Positions 45,803-55,001 of a stretch of DNA of 64,000 nucleotides are shown here, one piece after another. The notes beneath the pieces are model-generated. The model saw nothing but the letters and a program-made list of their open reading frames with translations. It had not been told where the DNA came from and searched no databases. Where the stretch lies: assembly GCA_050179685.1 (NCBI GenBank), contig JBFXEW010000020.1, positions 1-64,000 on the forward strand, in the 5' to 3' direction. The position numbers and the translations under genes were made by a program. Source of the stretch: GWE2-40-63 sp050179685 (GTDB taxonomy: Bacteria > Bacteroidota > Bacteroidia > Bacteroidales > SZUA-534). Position 1 is the stretch's first letter, and every line of letters starts with the position of its first letter.

Positions 45803-46337
45803 ATGCATCGGGTTTAGTTTTCGATTGAGCTAATTTACCACCTCTTAATGCTAAATGGCAATTATTCAAGGTCATATTGTATTCACAGCATGTCAATTGT
45901 CTTTTACAGCTACCACAACATTGCCTATACAAAACAGTGTAAGTAAAAGAAAAACAGTGCTTAAAGTGTTTTTGTTTTAAAGTAATTGGGTTTACTTGTT
46001 TGGTAATGAATTGACTTGGTAGGCAATCCAAAAACCCAGACCCTGTCTTTTATCTGCAGATATAGGTAACCCCATATTTTAGCAGGATAGGACAAGGCGT
46101 TTTTTATTCTTTTTGTATCCAAAATGTTTTAACTCTCAGCTTATTGTTGTTAAGTTCTACACTAAAGACACCTCCGTAAATTATAATTGAAGCAATTCGA
46201 CCTTTTCACGGAATTTTTTGAAAGTTTGTAGTCCATATTTTTTAAATTATTGTAATTTAGCGGTGCTTAAAAACATACTTTTAAAGCAAGGAATTACACA
46301 GTAAATAATCGATTATCAAACATAAATTCAAATCATT
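45803..46337. other. Intergenic region between divergent susC and ppdK
   Basis: About 530 bp without a credible gene. It should hold the PUL promoter and the target of the LuxR-type regulator on the minus strand; no clear operator was seen. Near 46250 TTATTGTAATTTAG is a loose Bacteroidota -7 box for ppdK on the plus strand, leaving an untranslated leader of about 75 bases. Confidence 0.45.
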
Positions 46338-49055
46338 ATGACACAGAAAAAACGTGTTTATACCTTTGGGAACGGTAAAGCAGAAGGTAGAGCCGACATG
46401 AAAAACCTGTTGGGTGGAAAGGGAGCCAATCTGGCCGAGATGAACCTTATTGGAGTGCCTGTACCCGCTGGTTTCACCATTACAACTGAAGTTTGTACGG
46501 AATACAATTCAATCGGAAAAGATAAAGTTGTTGAGTTAATGAAATCTGAAGTGGAAGCAGGAATTGCTGCTACTGAGAAAGTAATGAATGCTAAATTTGG
46601 TTCAAAAGGTGAAGCTTTTCCTTTGTTGGTTTCCGTGCGTTCAGGTGCCCGCGCTTCCATGCCGGGAATGATGAATACCGTGCTAAACCTTGGAATGAAT
46701 GATGATACGGTAAAATTGGTTGCTGAGAAATCAGGAAACGAAAAGTTTGCCTACGATTCATACCGTCGTTTCATTCACATGTATGGCGATGTAGTTATGA
46801 ATGTTGTGGCTGAAGAAGGCGAACACGATCCTTTCGAGCAGGTTCTCGATAAAATTAAAGCTGAAAAAGGTTATAAATCTGATACCGAGCTAACGGTAGA
46901 CGACTTAAAAAATGTGGTTGAAGCTTATAAAAAAGTTGTTAAAGCCAAAGCCGGAGTTGATTTCCCGACAAATCCCTGGGATCAGTTATGGGGAGCTATT
47001 TGTGCCGTATTCGATTCATGGAATACCGAACGGGCTATTTTATACCGTCGTATGGAGCAAATTCCCGATGAGTGGGGAACAGCAGTAAACGTTCAGGCCA
47101 TGGTTTATGGCAATATGGGCGAGACTTCGGCAACCGGTGTTTGCTTCTCTCGTGATGCTGCAACCGGCGAAGACCAGTTTAACGGAGAGTACCTGGTTAA
47201 TGCCCAGGGCGAAGATGTGGTAGCCGGAATTCGCACACCACTCGAAATTACCAAGATTGGTTCTAAACGTTGGGCCGAACGTAATGGTACTTCAGAAGCT
47301 GATCGTCTGGCTAAATTTCCTTCACTGGAAGAAGCCATGCCTGAGGTTTATAAGCAATTGGACGAAACTCAGCAAAAACTCGAAAATCACTATAAAGATA
47401 TGCAGGATATGGAGTTCACCGTTCAGGATGGTAAACTTTGGATGCTGCAAACCCGTAACGGTAAACGTACCGGAGCTGCTATGGTTAAAATGGCTGTCGA
47501 TATGCTTAAAGAAGGTTTAATCGATGAAAAAACGGCCATCTTACGTCAGGATGCAAACAAACTCGACGAATTGCTTCACCCGGTATTCGATGCAAAAGCT
47601 ATTGCCAATGCCAAAGTATTGTCAAAAGGTTTGCCTGCTTCTCCCGGAGCCGCAACTGGTAAGATTGTTTTCTCTGCTGAAGATGCCGAAATTGAAGCAG
47701 CTAAAGGCGAGAAAGTAATTCTTGTTCGTCGCGAGACTTCTCCTGAAGATTTAAAGGGAATGTATGCTGCTGTAGGTATTCTAACCGAACGGGGTGGAAT
47801 GACTTCGCATGCTGCTGTAGTAGCCCGCGGAATGGGTAAATGCTGTATCTCTTCGGCTGCTGGATTAGCCGTTACTCATACTTCAATGACCATTAACGGG
47901 GTGACGTTCAAAAAAGGAGATTTCATTTCGCTTGATGGTTCTACCGGTGTGGTTTACGAAGGTAAAGTAGCTACCATTACTCCTTCGCTTGATGGCGATT
48001 TTGGAAAAGTGATGGAATTGGCTGAGAAAAACACCCGGATGTACGTTCGTACCAATGCCGATTCTCCTAACGATGCAAAAATTGCCCGCGAATTTGGTGC
48101 AAAAGGTATTGGTCTTTGTCGTACCGAGCACATGTTCTTTGAAGGAGACCGCATCTGGGCCATTCGTGAAATGATTCTGGCCGAAGATTTAGCCGGTCGT
48201 AAAAAAGCTTTGGAGAAATTGCTTCCCATTCAGCGCGAAGATTTCTACGGAATTCTGAAAGCTATGGACAGCTTTGGTGTAACCATTCGTTTATTGGATC
48301 CCCCATTGCACGAGTTTACTCCCAACGATTTGGCTTCGCAAAAAGAAATGGCCGATAAATTAGGTGTTGATGTAAAGATTGTAACTGAAAAGGTAGAATC
48401 GTTACACGAATTTAACCCCATGTTGGGTCACCGTGGTTGCCGTTTGGGAATTACCTATCCTGAAATTACCGAGATGCAGGCTCGCGCCATAATGGAAGCT
48501 GCTTGTGATCTTAAAAAAGAAGGTCTGAATCCCAAGCCGGAAATTATGGTACCGCTTATTGGAACAGCCAAAGAATTCCAGATGCAGGAAGCTATTATTC
48601 GTAAAGTAGCTGCTGAAGTTCAGGCTGAAAAAGGCGTGAAAGTTGACTTTATGGTGGGAACCATGATTGAGATTCCACGTGCTGCACTTACTGCAAATGA
48701 AGTTGCTGCTAACGCTGAATTCTTCTCATTCGGAACCAACGACCTTACTCAAATGACTTTTGGATATTCTCGCGACGATGCCGGTAAATTCTTACCCATC
48801 TATATCGATAAAGGAATTTTGAAGCAAGATCCATTCCAGGCTTTAGATCAAACAGGTGTTGGTCAGTTGGTTGAAATGGCTTGCCAAAAAGGTCGTGCAG
48901 TTCGTTCAGACTTAAAATTGGGTATTTGTGGTGAACATGGTGGTGAGCCTTCATCAGTAGAGTTCTGTCACCGTACCGGACTGGATTACGTTTCGTGTTC
49001 TCCGTTCCGTGTGCCTATTGCCCGCTTAGCAGCTGCTCAGGCAAATTTGCGATAA
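46338..49055 (+). CDS. ppdK: Pyruvate, phosphate dikinase
   Basis: 905 residues, full length. It interconverts PEP + AMP + PPi and pyruvate + ATP + Pi in the cytoplasm. The ATP-grasp N-terminus is NLLGGKGANLAEM then SVRSGARASMPGMMNTVLNLG. The swivelling phosphohistidine domain has the catalytic histidine in LTERGGMTSHAAVVARGMGK. The C-terminal PEP-binding barrel has GIGLCRTEHMFF, GHRGCRLGITYPE and the C-terminal LGICGEHGGEPSSVEF. It is a single-gene transcript with its own terminator. In fermentative Bacteroidota it serves PPi-dependent glycolysis and gluconeogenesis. Confidence 0.97.
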   Translation: MTQKKRVYTFGNGKAEGRADMKNLLGGKGANLAEMNLIGVPVPAGFTITTEVCTEYNSIGKDKVVELMKSEVEAGIAATEKVMNAKFGSKGEAFPLLVSVRSGARASMPGMMNTVLNLGMNDDTVKLVAEKSGNEKFAYDSYRRFIHMYGDVVMNVVAEEGEHDPFEQVLDKIKAEKGYKSDTELTVDDLKNVVEAYKKVVKAKAGVDFPTNPWDQLWGAICAVFDSWNTERAILYRRMEQIPDEWGTAVNVQAMVYGNMGETSATGVCFSRDAATGEDQFNGEYLVNAQGEDVVAGIRTPLEITKIGSKRWAERNGTSEADRLAKFPSLEEAMPEVYKQLDETQQKLENHYKDMQDMEFTVQDGKLWMLQTRNGKRTGAAMVKMAVDMLKEGLIDEKTAILRQDANKLDELLHPVFDAKAIANAKVLSKGLPASPGAATGKIVFSAEDAEIEAAKGEKVILVRRETSPEDLKGMYAAVGILTERGGMTSHAAVVARGMGKCCISSAAGLAVTHTSMTINGVTFKKGDFISLDGSTGVVYEGKVATITPSLDGDFGKVMELAEKNTRMYVRTNADSPNDAKIAREFGAKGIGLCRTEHMFFEGDRIWAIREMILAEDLAGRKKALEKLLPIQREDFYGILKAMDSFGVTIRLLDPPLHEFTPNDLASQKEMADKLGVDVKIVTEKVESLHEFNPMLGHRGCRLGITYPEITEMQARAIMEAACDLKKEGLNPKPEIMVPLIGTAKEFQMQEAIIRKVAAEVQAEKGVKVDFMVGTMIEIPRAALTANEVAANAEFFSFGTNDLTQMTFGYSRDDAGKFLPIYIDKGILKQDPFQALDQTGVGQLVEMACQKGRAVRSDLKLGICGEHGGEPSSVEFCHRTGLDYVSCSPFRVPIARLAAAQANLR

Positions 49056-49080
49056 TAAAATGTAATGCTATAAAAATTAA

Positions 49081-49107
49081 AAGCCCCGATTTAGGGGCTT
49101 TTTTTTA
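49081..49107 (+). terminator. Intrinsic terminator of ppdK
   Basis: AAGCCCC-GATTTA-GGGGCTT (49081-49100) followed by six more T, 26 bp after the stop codon. Confidence 0.9.
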
Positions 49108-49177
49108 TTCCTGATTTTCATGAATCTCACACGGCTTCGTGCAAGAAAATATACGAACAAGGCCGTTCGCTTTCCAG

Positions 49178-49816
49178 TTAGGTATAAAACAATACTCCTA
49201 AATAATGAGCAATAGCACCAGCCAATACAAAAAAGTGAAAGATGGCGTGGTTGTACGGAATCTTTTTAAACATATACAATACAGCTCCAACAGTGTAGAA
49301 TAAACCACCGGCAGCCAGCCACATCAATCCTTCAAAAGGGAAGCGTTCTATTAAGGGCTTCAGGGCAATTACGATAATCCAACCCATGGCAACATAACTA
49401 ATGGTTGAAAGCAGGTTGTAACGGCCTGTAAAAAATAATTTCAGAATAATTCCTGCCAGGCCAATTCCCCAGGCAATGCCAAAAATGGTCCATCCCCAGG
49501 CTCCCTGCAAACCAAGCAGGGTAAAAGGGGTGTAAGTACCGGCAATCAGAAAATAGATAGCTGCATGATCGAAGATATTCAGTTTCTTTCGTCGTTCGGG
49601 TTCTGTAGCCGAATGGTAAAGCGTTGAGGCCGAAAACAAAACCAGCATGCTGATGCCGTATAACGCATAACTTGCAATATGTATAGCACTTTGCAGGTGA
49701 ATTCCTTTAATCATTAGTATTACCGTACCAATCAGGCTCAGAATAATGCCGGCAAAATGGCTCCAGATGTTTATCAGTTCTTCGGTTCGTGTATATCGAT
49801 GTATGGACGTTGTCAT
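49178..49816 (-). CDS. Haemolysin III / PAQR-family integral membrane protein
   Basis: 212 residues with seven predicted membrane segments. Family motifs are present: TRTEELINIWSHFAGIILSLIG, SASTLYHSATEPERRKKLNIFDHAAIYFLIAGTYTPF and the C-terminal NHAIFHFFVLAGAIAHYLGVL. The S-H-D-H-H residues that bind zinc in PAQR proteins are in place. Bacterial members are called haemolysin III (YqfA/TrhA); a true haemolytic role is doubtful and membrane-fluidity sensing is more likely. Single gene, convergent with ppdK and divergent from yidD. Confidence 0.9.
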   Translation of the reverse strand: MTTSIHRYTRTEELINIWSHFAGIILSLIGTVILMIKGIHLQSAIHIASYALYGISMLVLFSASTLYHSATEPERRKKLNIFDHAAIYFLIAGTYTPFTLLGLQGAWGWTIFGIAWGIGLAGIILKLFFTGRYNLLSTISYVAMGWIIVIALKPLIERFPFEGLMWLAAGGLFYTVGAVLYMFKKIPYNHAIFHFFVLAGAIAHYLGVLFYT

Positions 49817-49961
49817 AGTTTTTGTTTTTATAAATAAATTGGGATGCTAGTTACTACTTTTTTCGTTTTCGGGGAAAAAAATCTTGCTGAAGTGCGAAAA
49901 ATGGGGATTGAAATTAAGCCGACTAAGCAAAAATGCATCGATTTAAAATTACCTTTGTTGC

Positions 49962-50249
49962 ATGAATTTTTTAAGTAAGTTTTTTGCATTTATTCTAATA
50001 ATCCCGGTAAAGCTTTACCAGTGGGTAATTTCGCCCTGGTTGCCTAATGCCTGCCGGTACAATCCCACCTGTTCGCATTATACCATCGAGGCCTTAAAAA
50101 TTCATGGACCGCTTAAGGGTTTGTTTTTGGCGCTGCGTCGCATTTTCTCCTGCCACCAGTGGGGCGGATGGGGCTACGATCCGGTTCCCCGGAAAGAAGA
50201 TTTTACCTGGGAAAAACCGGAAGCACAAAAAAACCGTCCTTTTGAATAA
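49962..50249 (+). CDS. yidD: Membrane protein insertion efficiency factor YidD
   Basis: 95 residues with the diagnostic core LYQWVISPWLPNACRYNPTCSHYTIEALKIHG, then GLFLALRRIFSCHQWGGWGYDPVP. An N-terminal amphipathic helix binds the inner face of the cytoplasmic membrane. The protein assists YidC-dependent insertion. It normally clusters with rnpA and yidC, which are absent here. Confidence 0.93.
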   Translation: MNFLSKFFAFILIIPVKLYQWVISPWLPNACRYNPTCSHYTIEALKIHGPLKGLFLALRRIFSCHQWGGWGYDPVPRKEDFTWEKPEAQKNRPFE

Positions 50250-50340
50250 ACTTCTGGTTTAAAGACAAAACGCTGATAAAAATCATAATCATTTCCTAAA
50301 AAGTGTAACAATTATCACATTATTGCAAGCCGCTTAATTG

Positions 50341-50348
50341 TATATTTG
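50341..50348 (+). promoter_or_regulatory. Candidate promoter -7 box for the hydG transcript
   Basis: TATATTTG matches the Bacteroidota consensus TAnnTTTG exactly. A TTG at 50323-50325 is a possible upstream box at a shorter than usual spacing. A start here gives an untranslated leader near 195 nt. Confidence 0.5.
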
Positions 50349-50354
50349 CTACGT

Positions 50355-50550
50355 AATTCTAAGATAACGGAAGTATCGGTTATCGAGGAAACTAATGAAA
50401 TCGGATCCGGAGGAAATGCTGACGGAAAAGAAACTTTGAATGGATTATATTTTTTGATGATTGTCTATTCATAATTTTCCTTCCTTTTTTTTCTCAGGAT
50501 AAATTTTATAAGTCTAATAGTCTGATGTCTAACATCTAATAGTCTAAATT
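50355..50550 (+). other. Long 5' leader of hydG with candidate hairpins or a short reading frame
   Basis: GATAAC and GTTATC (about 50363-50384) pair around a 10-nt loop, and TCCG/CGGA pair a little downstream. A 14-codon frame starts at ATG 50395 (MKSDPEEML…), and another frame stays open to TAA without an ATG. The end of the leader (50500-50548) is a degenerate TCTAATAGTCT repeat. It could be a regulatory leader, or the remains of a gene. Confidence 0.35.
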
Positions 50551-51975
50551 ATGATTTACCAACCGCAACAGTACGCCATTGCCGATGAACGCATGAAGCC
50601 CTTTATCGATGAGCAGGAAATCCACAGTTTTCTTGAAAATACGCATCCTACCAAAGAACGGGTTCGTGAAGTAATTGCCAAATCGCTCGATAAAAATCGC
50701 CTGAGCCTGGAAGAAACAGCGGTGTTAATCAATGCCACCGATCCGGAATTGATTGAGGAGATTAAGCAAGGAGCAAAAACCCTGAAAGAGAAAGTTTATG
50801 GCAAGCGTATTGTGCTTTTTGCGCCACTTTATGTGGGGAATTTTTGCACCAACAATTGTAAATATTGTGGTTTCCGCACCACCAACCGCAAGCAGGTACG
50901 CACAACATTAACCGACGAGCAATTGGTAAAAGAAGTTGAGGCGCTGGAAGAGAACGGACAAAAACGACTGATACTGGTTTATGGCGAGCATCCCAAATAC
51001 AATGCCGAATTTATTGCCTCTTCGGTACGCACGGTATATAGAGTAAAAAAAGGCAATGGCGAAATACGGCGGGTAAACATTAATGCAGCGCCTATGGAGA
51101 TTGATGATTTCAGAACCGTGCATGAAGCCGGGATTGGAACGTATCAGATATTTCAGGAAACCTATCACCACGAAACTTACCAAAGCGTGCATCTGTCTGG
51201 TAAAAAAGCCGATTACAATTACCGCTTAACAGCACTCGATCGCGCTCAGGAAGCCGGAATCGACGATGTGGGTATTGGCGCTTTGTTTGGTTTGTACGAC
51301 TGGCGCTTTGAGTTGCTGGCGCTTATTCGTCACGTAAATCACTTTGAGGCTTGTTATAATGTGGGTCCGCACACCATTTCGTTTCCACGGATAAAAGATG
51401 CCAGCGAGTACGATATTGTTGATAAATGGCGCGTTTCAGACGAAGATTTTACCCGTTTGGTAGCAATTTTGCGTCTGGCAGTTCCTTACACCGGAATGAT
51501 TCTTACTGCCCGCGAGCCTATGGAAATACGTTCTGAGATAATGAGTTTTGGTGTTTCGCAAATCGATGGTGGAACAAAAATTGAAATGGGCGCTTATTCC
51601 AAAAAAGAAGACCATCAGCATCTCGATAAAGAGCAATTCCAGATTAACGACAACCGCTCCCTGGGCGAAATTATCGACGAATTGCTCGATAAAGATTACC
51701 TGCCCTCGTTTTGTACCGCATGTTACCGTGCCGGGCGTACCGGTGAGCATTTTATGGAATTTTCGGTACCCGGATTTATCAAAAAATATTGTACGCCCAA
51801 CGCCATGCTTACTTTGGCCGAATACCTCGAAGATTATGCTACCCTTGATGTAAAAGCCAAAGGTGAAAAGGTAATTGCCAAAAATCTGGCTGAAATGGAA
51901 GAGGGAAAGATAAAGCAATCGTTGATTGAGCGGCTCGATAAAGTAAAAGCCGGTGAACGCGATTTGTATTTTTAA
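50551..51975 (+). CDS. hydG: [FeFe]-hydrogenase H-cluster radical SAM maturase HydG
   Basis: 474 residues. HydG cleaves tyrosine to make the CO and CN ligands of the H-cluster. The radical SAM cluster motif is FCTNNCKYCGF (CX3CX2C). The C-terminal second-cluster motif is FCTACYRAGRTGEHFMEF with a further cysteine in KKYCTPNA. Both are intact, and length is normal. It is followed 51 bp later by hydE in the same direction. Neither HydF nor the hydrogenase is in the window. Confidence 0.96.
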   Translation: MIYQPQQYAIADERMKPFIDEQEIHSFLENTHPTKERVREVIAKSLDKNRLSLEETAVLINATDPELIEEIKQGAKTLKEKVYGKRIVLFAPLYVGNFCTNNCKYCGFRTTNRKQVRTTLTDEQLVKEVEALEENGQKRLILVYGEHPKYNAEFIASSVRTVYRVKKGNGEIRRVNINAAPMEIDDFRTVHEAGIGTYQIFQETYHHETYQSVHLSGKKADYNYRLTALDRAQEAGIDDVGIGALFGLYDWRFELLALIRHVNHFEACYNVGPHTISFPRIKDASEYDIVDKWRVSDEDFTRLVAILRLAVPYTGMILTAREPMEIRSEIMSFGVSQIDGGTKIEMGAYSKKEDHQHLDKEQFQINDNRSLGEIIDELLDKDYLPSFCTACYRAGRTGEHFMEFSVPGFIKKYCTPNAMLTLAEYLEDYATLDVKAKGEKVIAKNLAEMEEGKIKQSLIERLDKVKAGERDLYF

Positions 51976-52026
51976 CGTTTTTTGAGATTTTCTCGATAAT
52001 TACCCGGACTTAAATTGCTAAAAGCA

Positions 52027-53145
52027 ATGAATAAAACCAGTACGCATATTAGTAAATCAGGAATGAAAAACCTTACATCGATACTTTCTCAAAAAGAATT
52101 TTCAAAGCAGGATATTGTTATCCTGTTGGCGGCACAGGGCAACGATGAAAAACTGTTATTTGCCCGGGCCAAGGAAATAAAAGAGCAGGAGGTGGGCAAA
52201 AAAGTCTATTACCGTGGACTGGTTGAGTTCTCGAATATTTGCTCTAAAGATTGTTTTTACTGTGGAATCCGTAAAGGAAACACGGAGGTGAGCCGTTTTA
52301 ACCTGAGCGACGAGCAGATTCTGAAAGCCGCTGAATTTGCCCACAAAAGCGGTTACGGTTCTTTTGTGATGCAAAGCGGTGAAATCAGTTCACCGGCTTT
52401 TACAGCTCGTATCGAAAAGCTATTACGCCAAATCAAGCAACTTACCAACGATGAACTGGGAATCACTATTTCGTTGGGCGAACAAACCGAAGAAACCTAT
52501 CAGCGCTGGTTCAATGCCGGGGCACACCGTTATTTACTGCGTATTGAATCGAGTAATCGCGAGTTGTATCAGAAGTTACATCCCAACGATGGAACTCACG
52601 ACTATCAAAAACGGTTGGATTGTTTGTACACACTAAAAAAAAATGGTTATCAAACCGGAACGGGAGTGATGATTGCGCTGCCTTTTCAAACCCTGGAACA
52701 CCTGGCCGACGATATATTATTTATGCAGCAGTTTGATGTGGATATGGTAGGCATGGGGCCTTACATTGAACATCCCGATACGCCTTTGTATCAGTATCGA
52801 AGCGAGTTGCTTCCGCTTAACGAACGCTTTAAACTGGCCTTGCGTATGATTGCTACCTTGCGCATTGTTATGCGCGATATTAATATTGCTGCTGCTACCG
52901 CCCTGCAGGCTATCGATCCGCTGGGGCGCGAAAAAGCCGTTAAAGTAGGAGCAAACATTATAATGCCTAACATTACTCCGGGAACCTACCGGAACAGCTA
53001 TAAACTTTACGAAAATAAACCCTGTGTGGATGAAGAACCCCAGGATTGTGTGCAATGTCTTGATGTGCGCATTAAGCTGGCCGATGCAGAAATAGGCTAT
53101 GGTGAGTGGGGCGATTCACGACATTATTACAAGCGGCACAAATAA
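52027..53145 (+). CDS. hydE: [FeFe]-hydrogenase H-cluster radical SAM maturase HydE
   Basis: 372 residues from ATG 52027; an upstream TTG (52015) is less likely and ATG 52063 would also keep the barrel. The radical SAM motif is VEFSNICSKDCFYCGIRKGN (CX3CX2C). SVRSG-like family motifs follow: FVMQSGEI, ISLGEQTEETYQRWFNAGAHRYLLRIESSN and the C-terminal NITPGTYRNSYKLYENKPC. HydE helps build the dithiolate bridge of the H-cluster. It probably shares a transcript with hydG. Confidence 0.94.
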   Translation: MNKTSTHISKSGMKNLTSILSQKEFSKQDIVILLAAQGNDEKLLFARAKEIKEQEVGKKVYYRGLVEFSNICSKDCFYCGIRKGNTEVSRFNLSDEQILKAAEFAHKSGYGSFVMQSGEISSPAFTARIEKLLRQIKQLTNDELGITISLGEQTEETYQRWFNAGAHRYLLRIESSNRELYQKLHPNDGTHDYQKRLDCLYTLKKNGYQTGTGVMIALPFQTLEHLADDILFMQQFDVDMVGMGPYIEHPDTPLYQYRSELLPLNERFKLALRMIATLRIVMRDINIAAATALQAIDPLGREKAVKVGANIIMPNITPGTYRNSYKLYENKPCVDEEPQDCVQCLDVRIKLADAEIGYGEWGDSRHYYKRHK

Positions 53146-53254
53146 AAAAAACTTACCTTTCAGGATAAAAATGCTACTGTATGTGCGTGGTATCTTAAAT
53201 TTTTGTAATTTGCTTCAACGAACAAACAATGTTTAACCAAATCTTACAAAAATT

Positions 53255-54757
53255 ATGAAATTACGCAGAGCCTTAGCGCTGTTCATTATTGTGGTAATGA
53301 CAGCCTGTTCCGAAAATGAAGATTTTCAACAAATCCCTCAAAATCAGACCGAGTTAGAGCCGCTTACAGGTTCCGAAATTAACGCTTATATACATGGCGT
53401 GTTGCAGCAAACCGGTAGCTTTACCTGGAGTGATGCCGACGATTACCTGTTATGGAGTGCCCTGATGCGTGGCGACAGTATCTTAACCATTGGATACGGT
53501 TCATCTGCTTATTCGCAACACAAAAGCACTGAGTTGTTAACACAAAAGCAGGAAATTCTCGATGTGGTTCGCAGTTTTGAAGAAGAAAGCGGATTGCGCC
53601 TGAAATCGGGCACCGATGTGGTGGTTTACGACGATGCCGTGTTGAATTTTGTGGATGTGTGGGTCGGAAATATTGAAACCTTAACAGCCTTGCGGGCTAT
53701 GCCAAATATTCGGTACCTGGAACCTGCCGGCTATCGTTTTTTTGCATACGAACCAACCTTAAAAAGCTCGTCGGGTTGCGATAACACGCCCGTTGCGGTT
53801 AATAGCTACGATTATCGTACCATTGCTCCCAATTGTCTGGTGTCGTGGACTTACGATAAACACAATATTACCCAGGCCTGGTCGTACAGTACCGGTTCGG
53901 GAATAACCGTAGGACTTATCGATACAGGAGTTTCCCAGGATCAATCGATGTGGGGCGCGAATTTTAACGATGGTTATTCCAACGGCCGCTCAATTTATAA
54001 GTATGGGGTTTATGTCGATTCTTTCTGGCCCTGGAGTACCACTACCGATGGTGTTTGGGATAAATGCGCCCACGGAAGTCTTATGGCCGCAACTATTGCC
54101 AGTCCGCGCAACGATAATTATTTGCCAGTGGGTGTGGCTTACAATTGCAATCTGGTGAGTTACCGGGCAACCAAAAATGTGGTACTCGACGGTTATCATG
54201 AGCAACGGGGTGTGGCCCGCGCTTTAACTGAGCTGGGTAACCGCAGCGATGTAAAAGTAATCTCGATGTCGATAGGCCATATTTTTTCAGTAGGTAGTAT
54301 TTCTGATGCCGTAAAATATGCCTATGGAAAAGGTAAAATGATTGTTGCAGCCGGTGGAACTTCGACCGAGTTTACCAACTTTGTTGGTGTTATTTTCCCG
54401 GCCAGCATGTCGGAAACAGTAGCTGTTACCGGTATTACCGATGGAGCGGGTTATACCGAATGCGCTGTTTGCCATAAAGGGAGTAAAATTGATTTTACCG
54501 TTATTATGCAACGTCATAGCGATGACAACCGCCGCTCGGTTTGTCTGGGATTTTTCGAAAATTCCAAAACCTATGTTGGGGGATCGTCGGTAGCTACTTC
54601 TTTTACTGCAGGTATTGCAGCCCTTATTTGGGGTAAATACCCTACCTGGACCCGCGATCAGGTATTGGCCCGCATGAAGCAATCAGCCAGTTTGTATCCG
54701 AATAAAAGTGCTGATTTTGGTTATGGAAACATCAATGCATTAATGGCAGTGCAATAA
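53255..54757 (+). CDS. Subtilisin-like (S8) serine protease lipoprotein
   Basis: 500 residues. MKLRRALALFIIVVMTAC is a lipoprotein signal. A propeptide-like region of about 170 residues precedes the catalytic domain. The triad is readable: D in ITVGLIDTGVS, H in KCAHGSLMAATIAS, S in YVGGSSVATSFTAGIAALIWG. The serine motif SSVATS differs from the usual GTSMAS/T and the histidine motif is HGS rather than HGT; both variants still hold the catalytic residue. It is probably surface-anchored. TAATTTGC near 53206 is a possible -7 element. Confidence 0.87.
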   Translation: MKLRRALALFIIVVMTACSENEDFQQIPQNQTELEPLTGSEINAYIHGVLQQTGSFTWSDADDYLLWSALMRGDSILTIGYGSSAYSQHKSTELLTQKQEILDVVRSFEEESGLRLKSGTDVVVYDDAVLNFVDVWVGNIETLTALRAMPNIRYLEPAGYRFFAYEPTLKSSSGCDNTPVAVNSYDYRTIAPNCLVSWTYDKHNITQAWSYSTGSGITVGLIDTGVSQDQSMWGANFNDGYSNGRSIYKYGVYVDSFWPWSTTTDGVWDKCAHGSLMAATIASPRNDNYLPVGVAYNCNLVSYRATKNVVLDGYHEQRGVARALTELGNRSDVKVISMSIGHIFSVGSISDAVKYAYGKGKMIVAAGGTSTEFTNFVGVIFPASMSETVAVTGITDGAGYTECAVCHKGSKIDFTVIMQRHSDDNRRSVCLGFFENSKTYVGGSSVATSFTAGIAALIWGKYPTWTRDQVLARMKQSASLYPNKSADFGYGNINALMAVQ

Positions 54758-54847
54758 ACAATTAAAGCCTAAAGAAAAGAAGAGGGTGTCCCAAAAGCAA
54801 TATGCATTTACCAAAAACTTACAAAATGGAAGTAATCTTCAAAAAAG

Positions 54848-54928
54848 GAACGCTGATGACGCGGATTTTAACTGATTTTCACAGATCTTATCAGCGTAAA
54901 TCAGTTTTTTCAGCGTTATCCGCGTTCT
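54848..54928. repeat. Intergenic repeat with inverted core (AACGCTGATGACGCGGAT type)
   Basis: The stretch GAACGCTGATGACGCGGAT to CAGCGTTATCCGCGTTCT carries the same words at both ends in inverted arrangement. It has a 9-bp inner stem, AACTGATTT (54870-54878) and AAATCAGTT (54898-54906). It lies between convergent genes, contains no frame, and resembles dispersed intergenic sequences seen in this phylum. Together with the preceding 80 bases it fills the gap 54758-55001. Confidence 0.5.
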
Positions 54929-55001
54929 ATCCCTTTTAATTTGAAAGCAGATGGTTTAAATCTTTTGCTTTTTAGACAGCCTCTTTGTTTTCTTATTGTT
55001 C

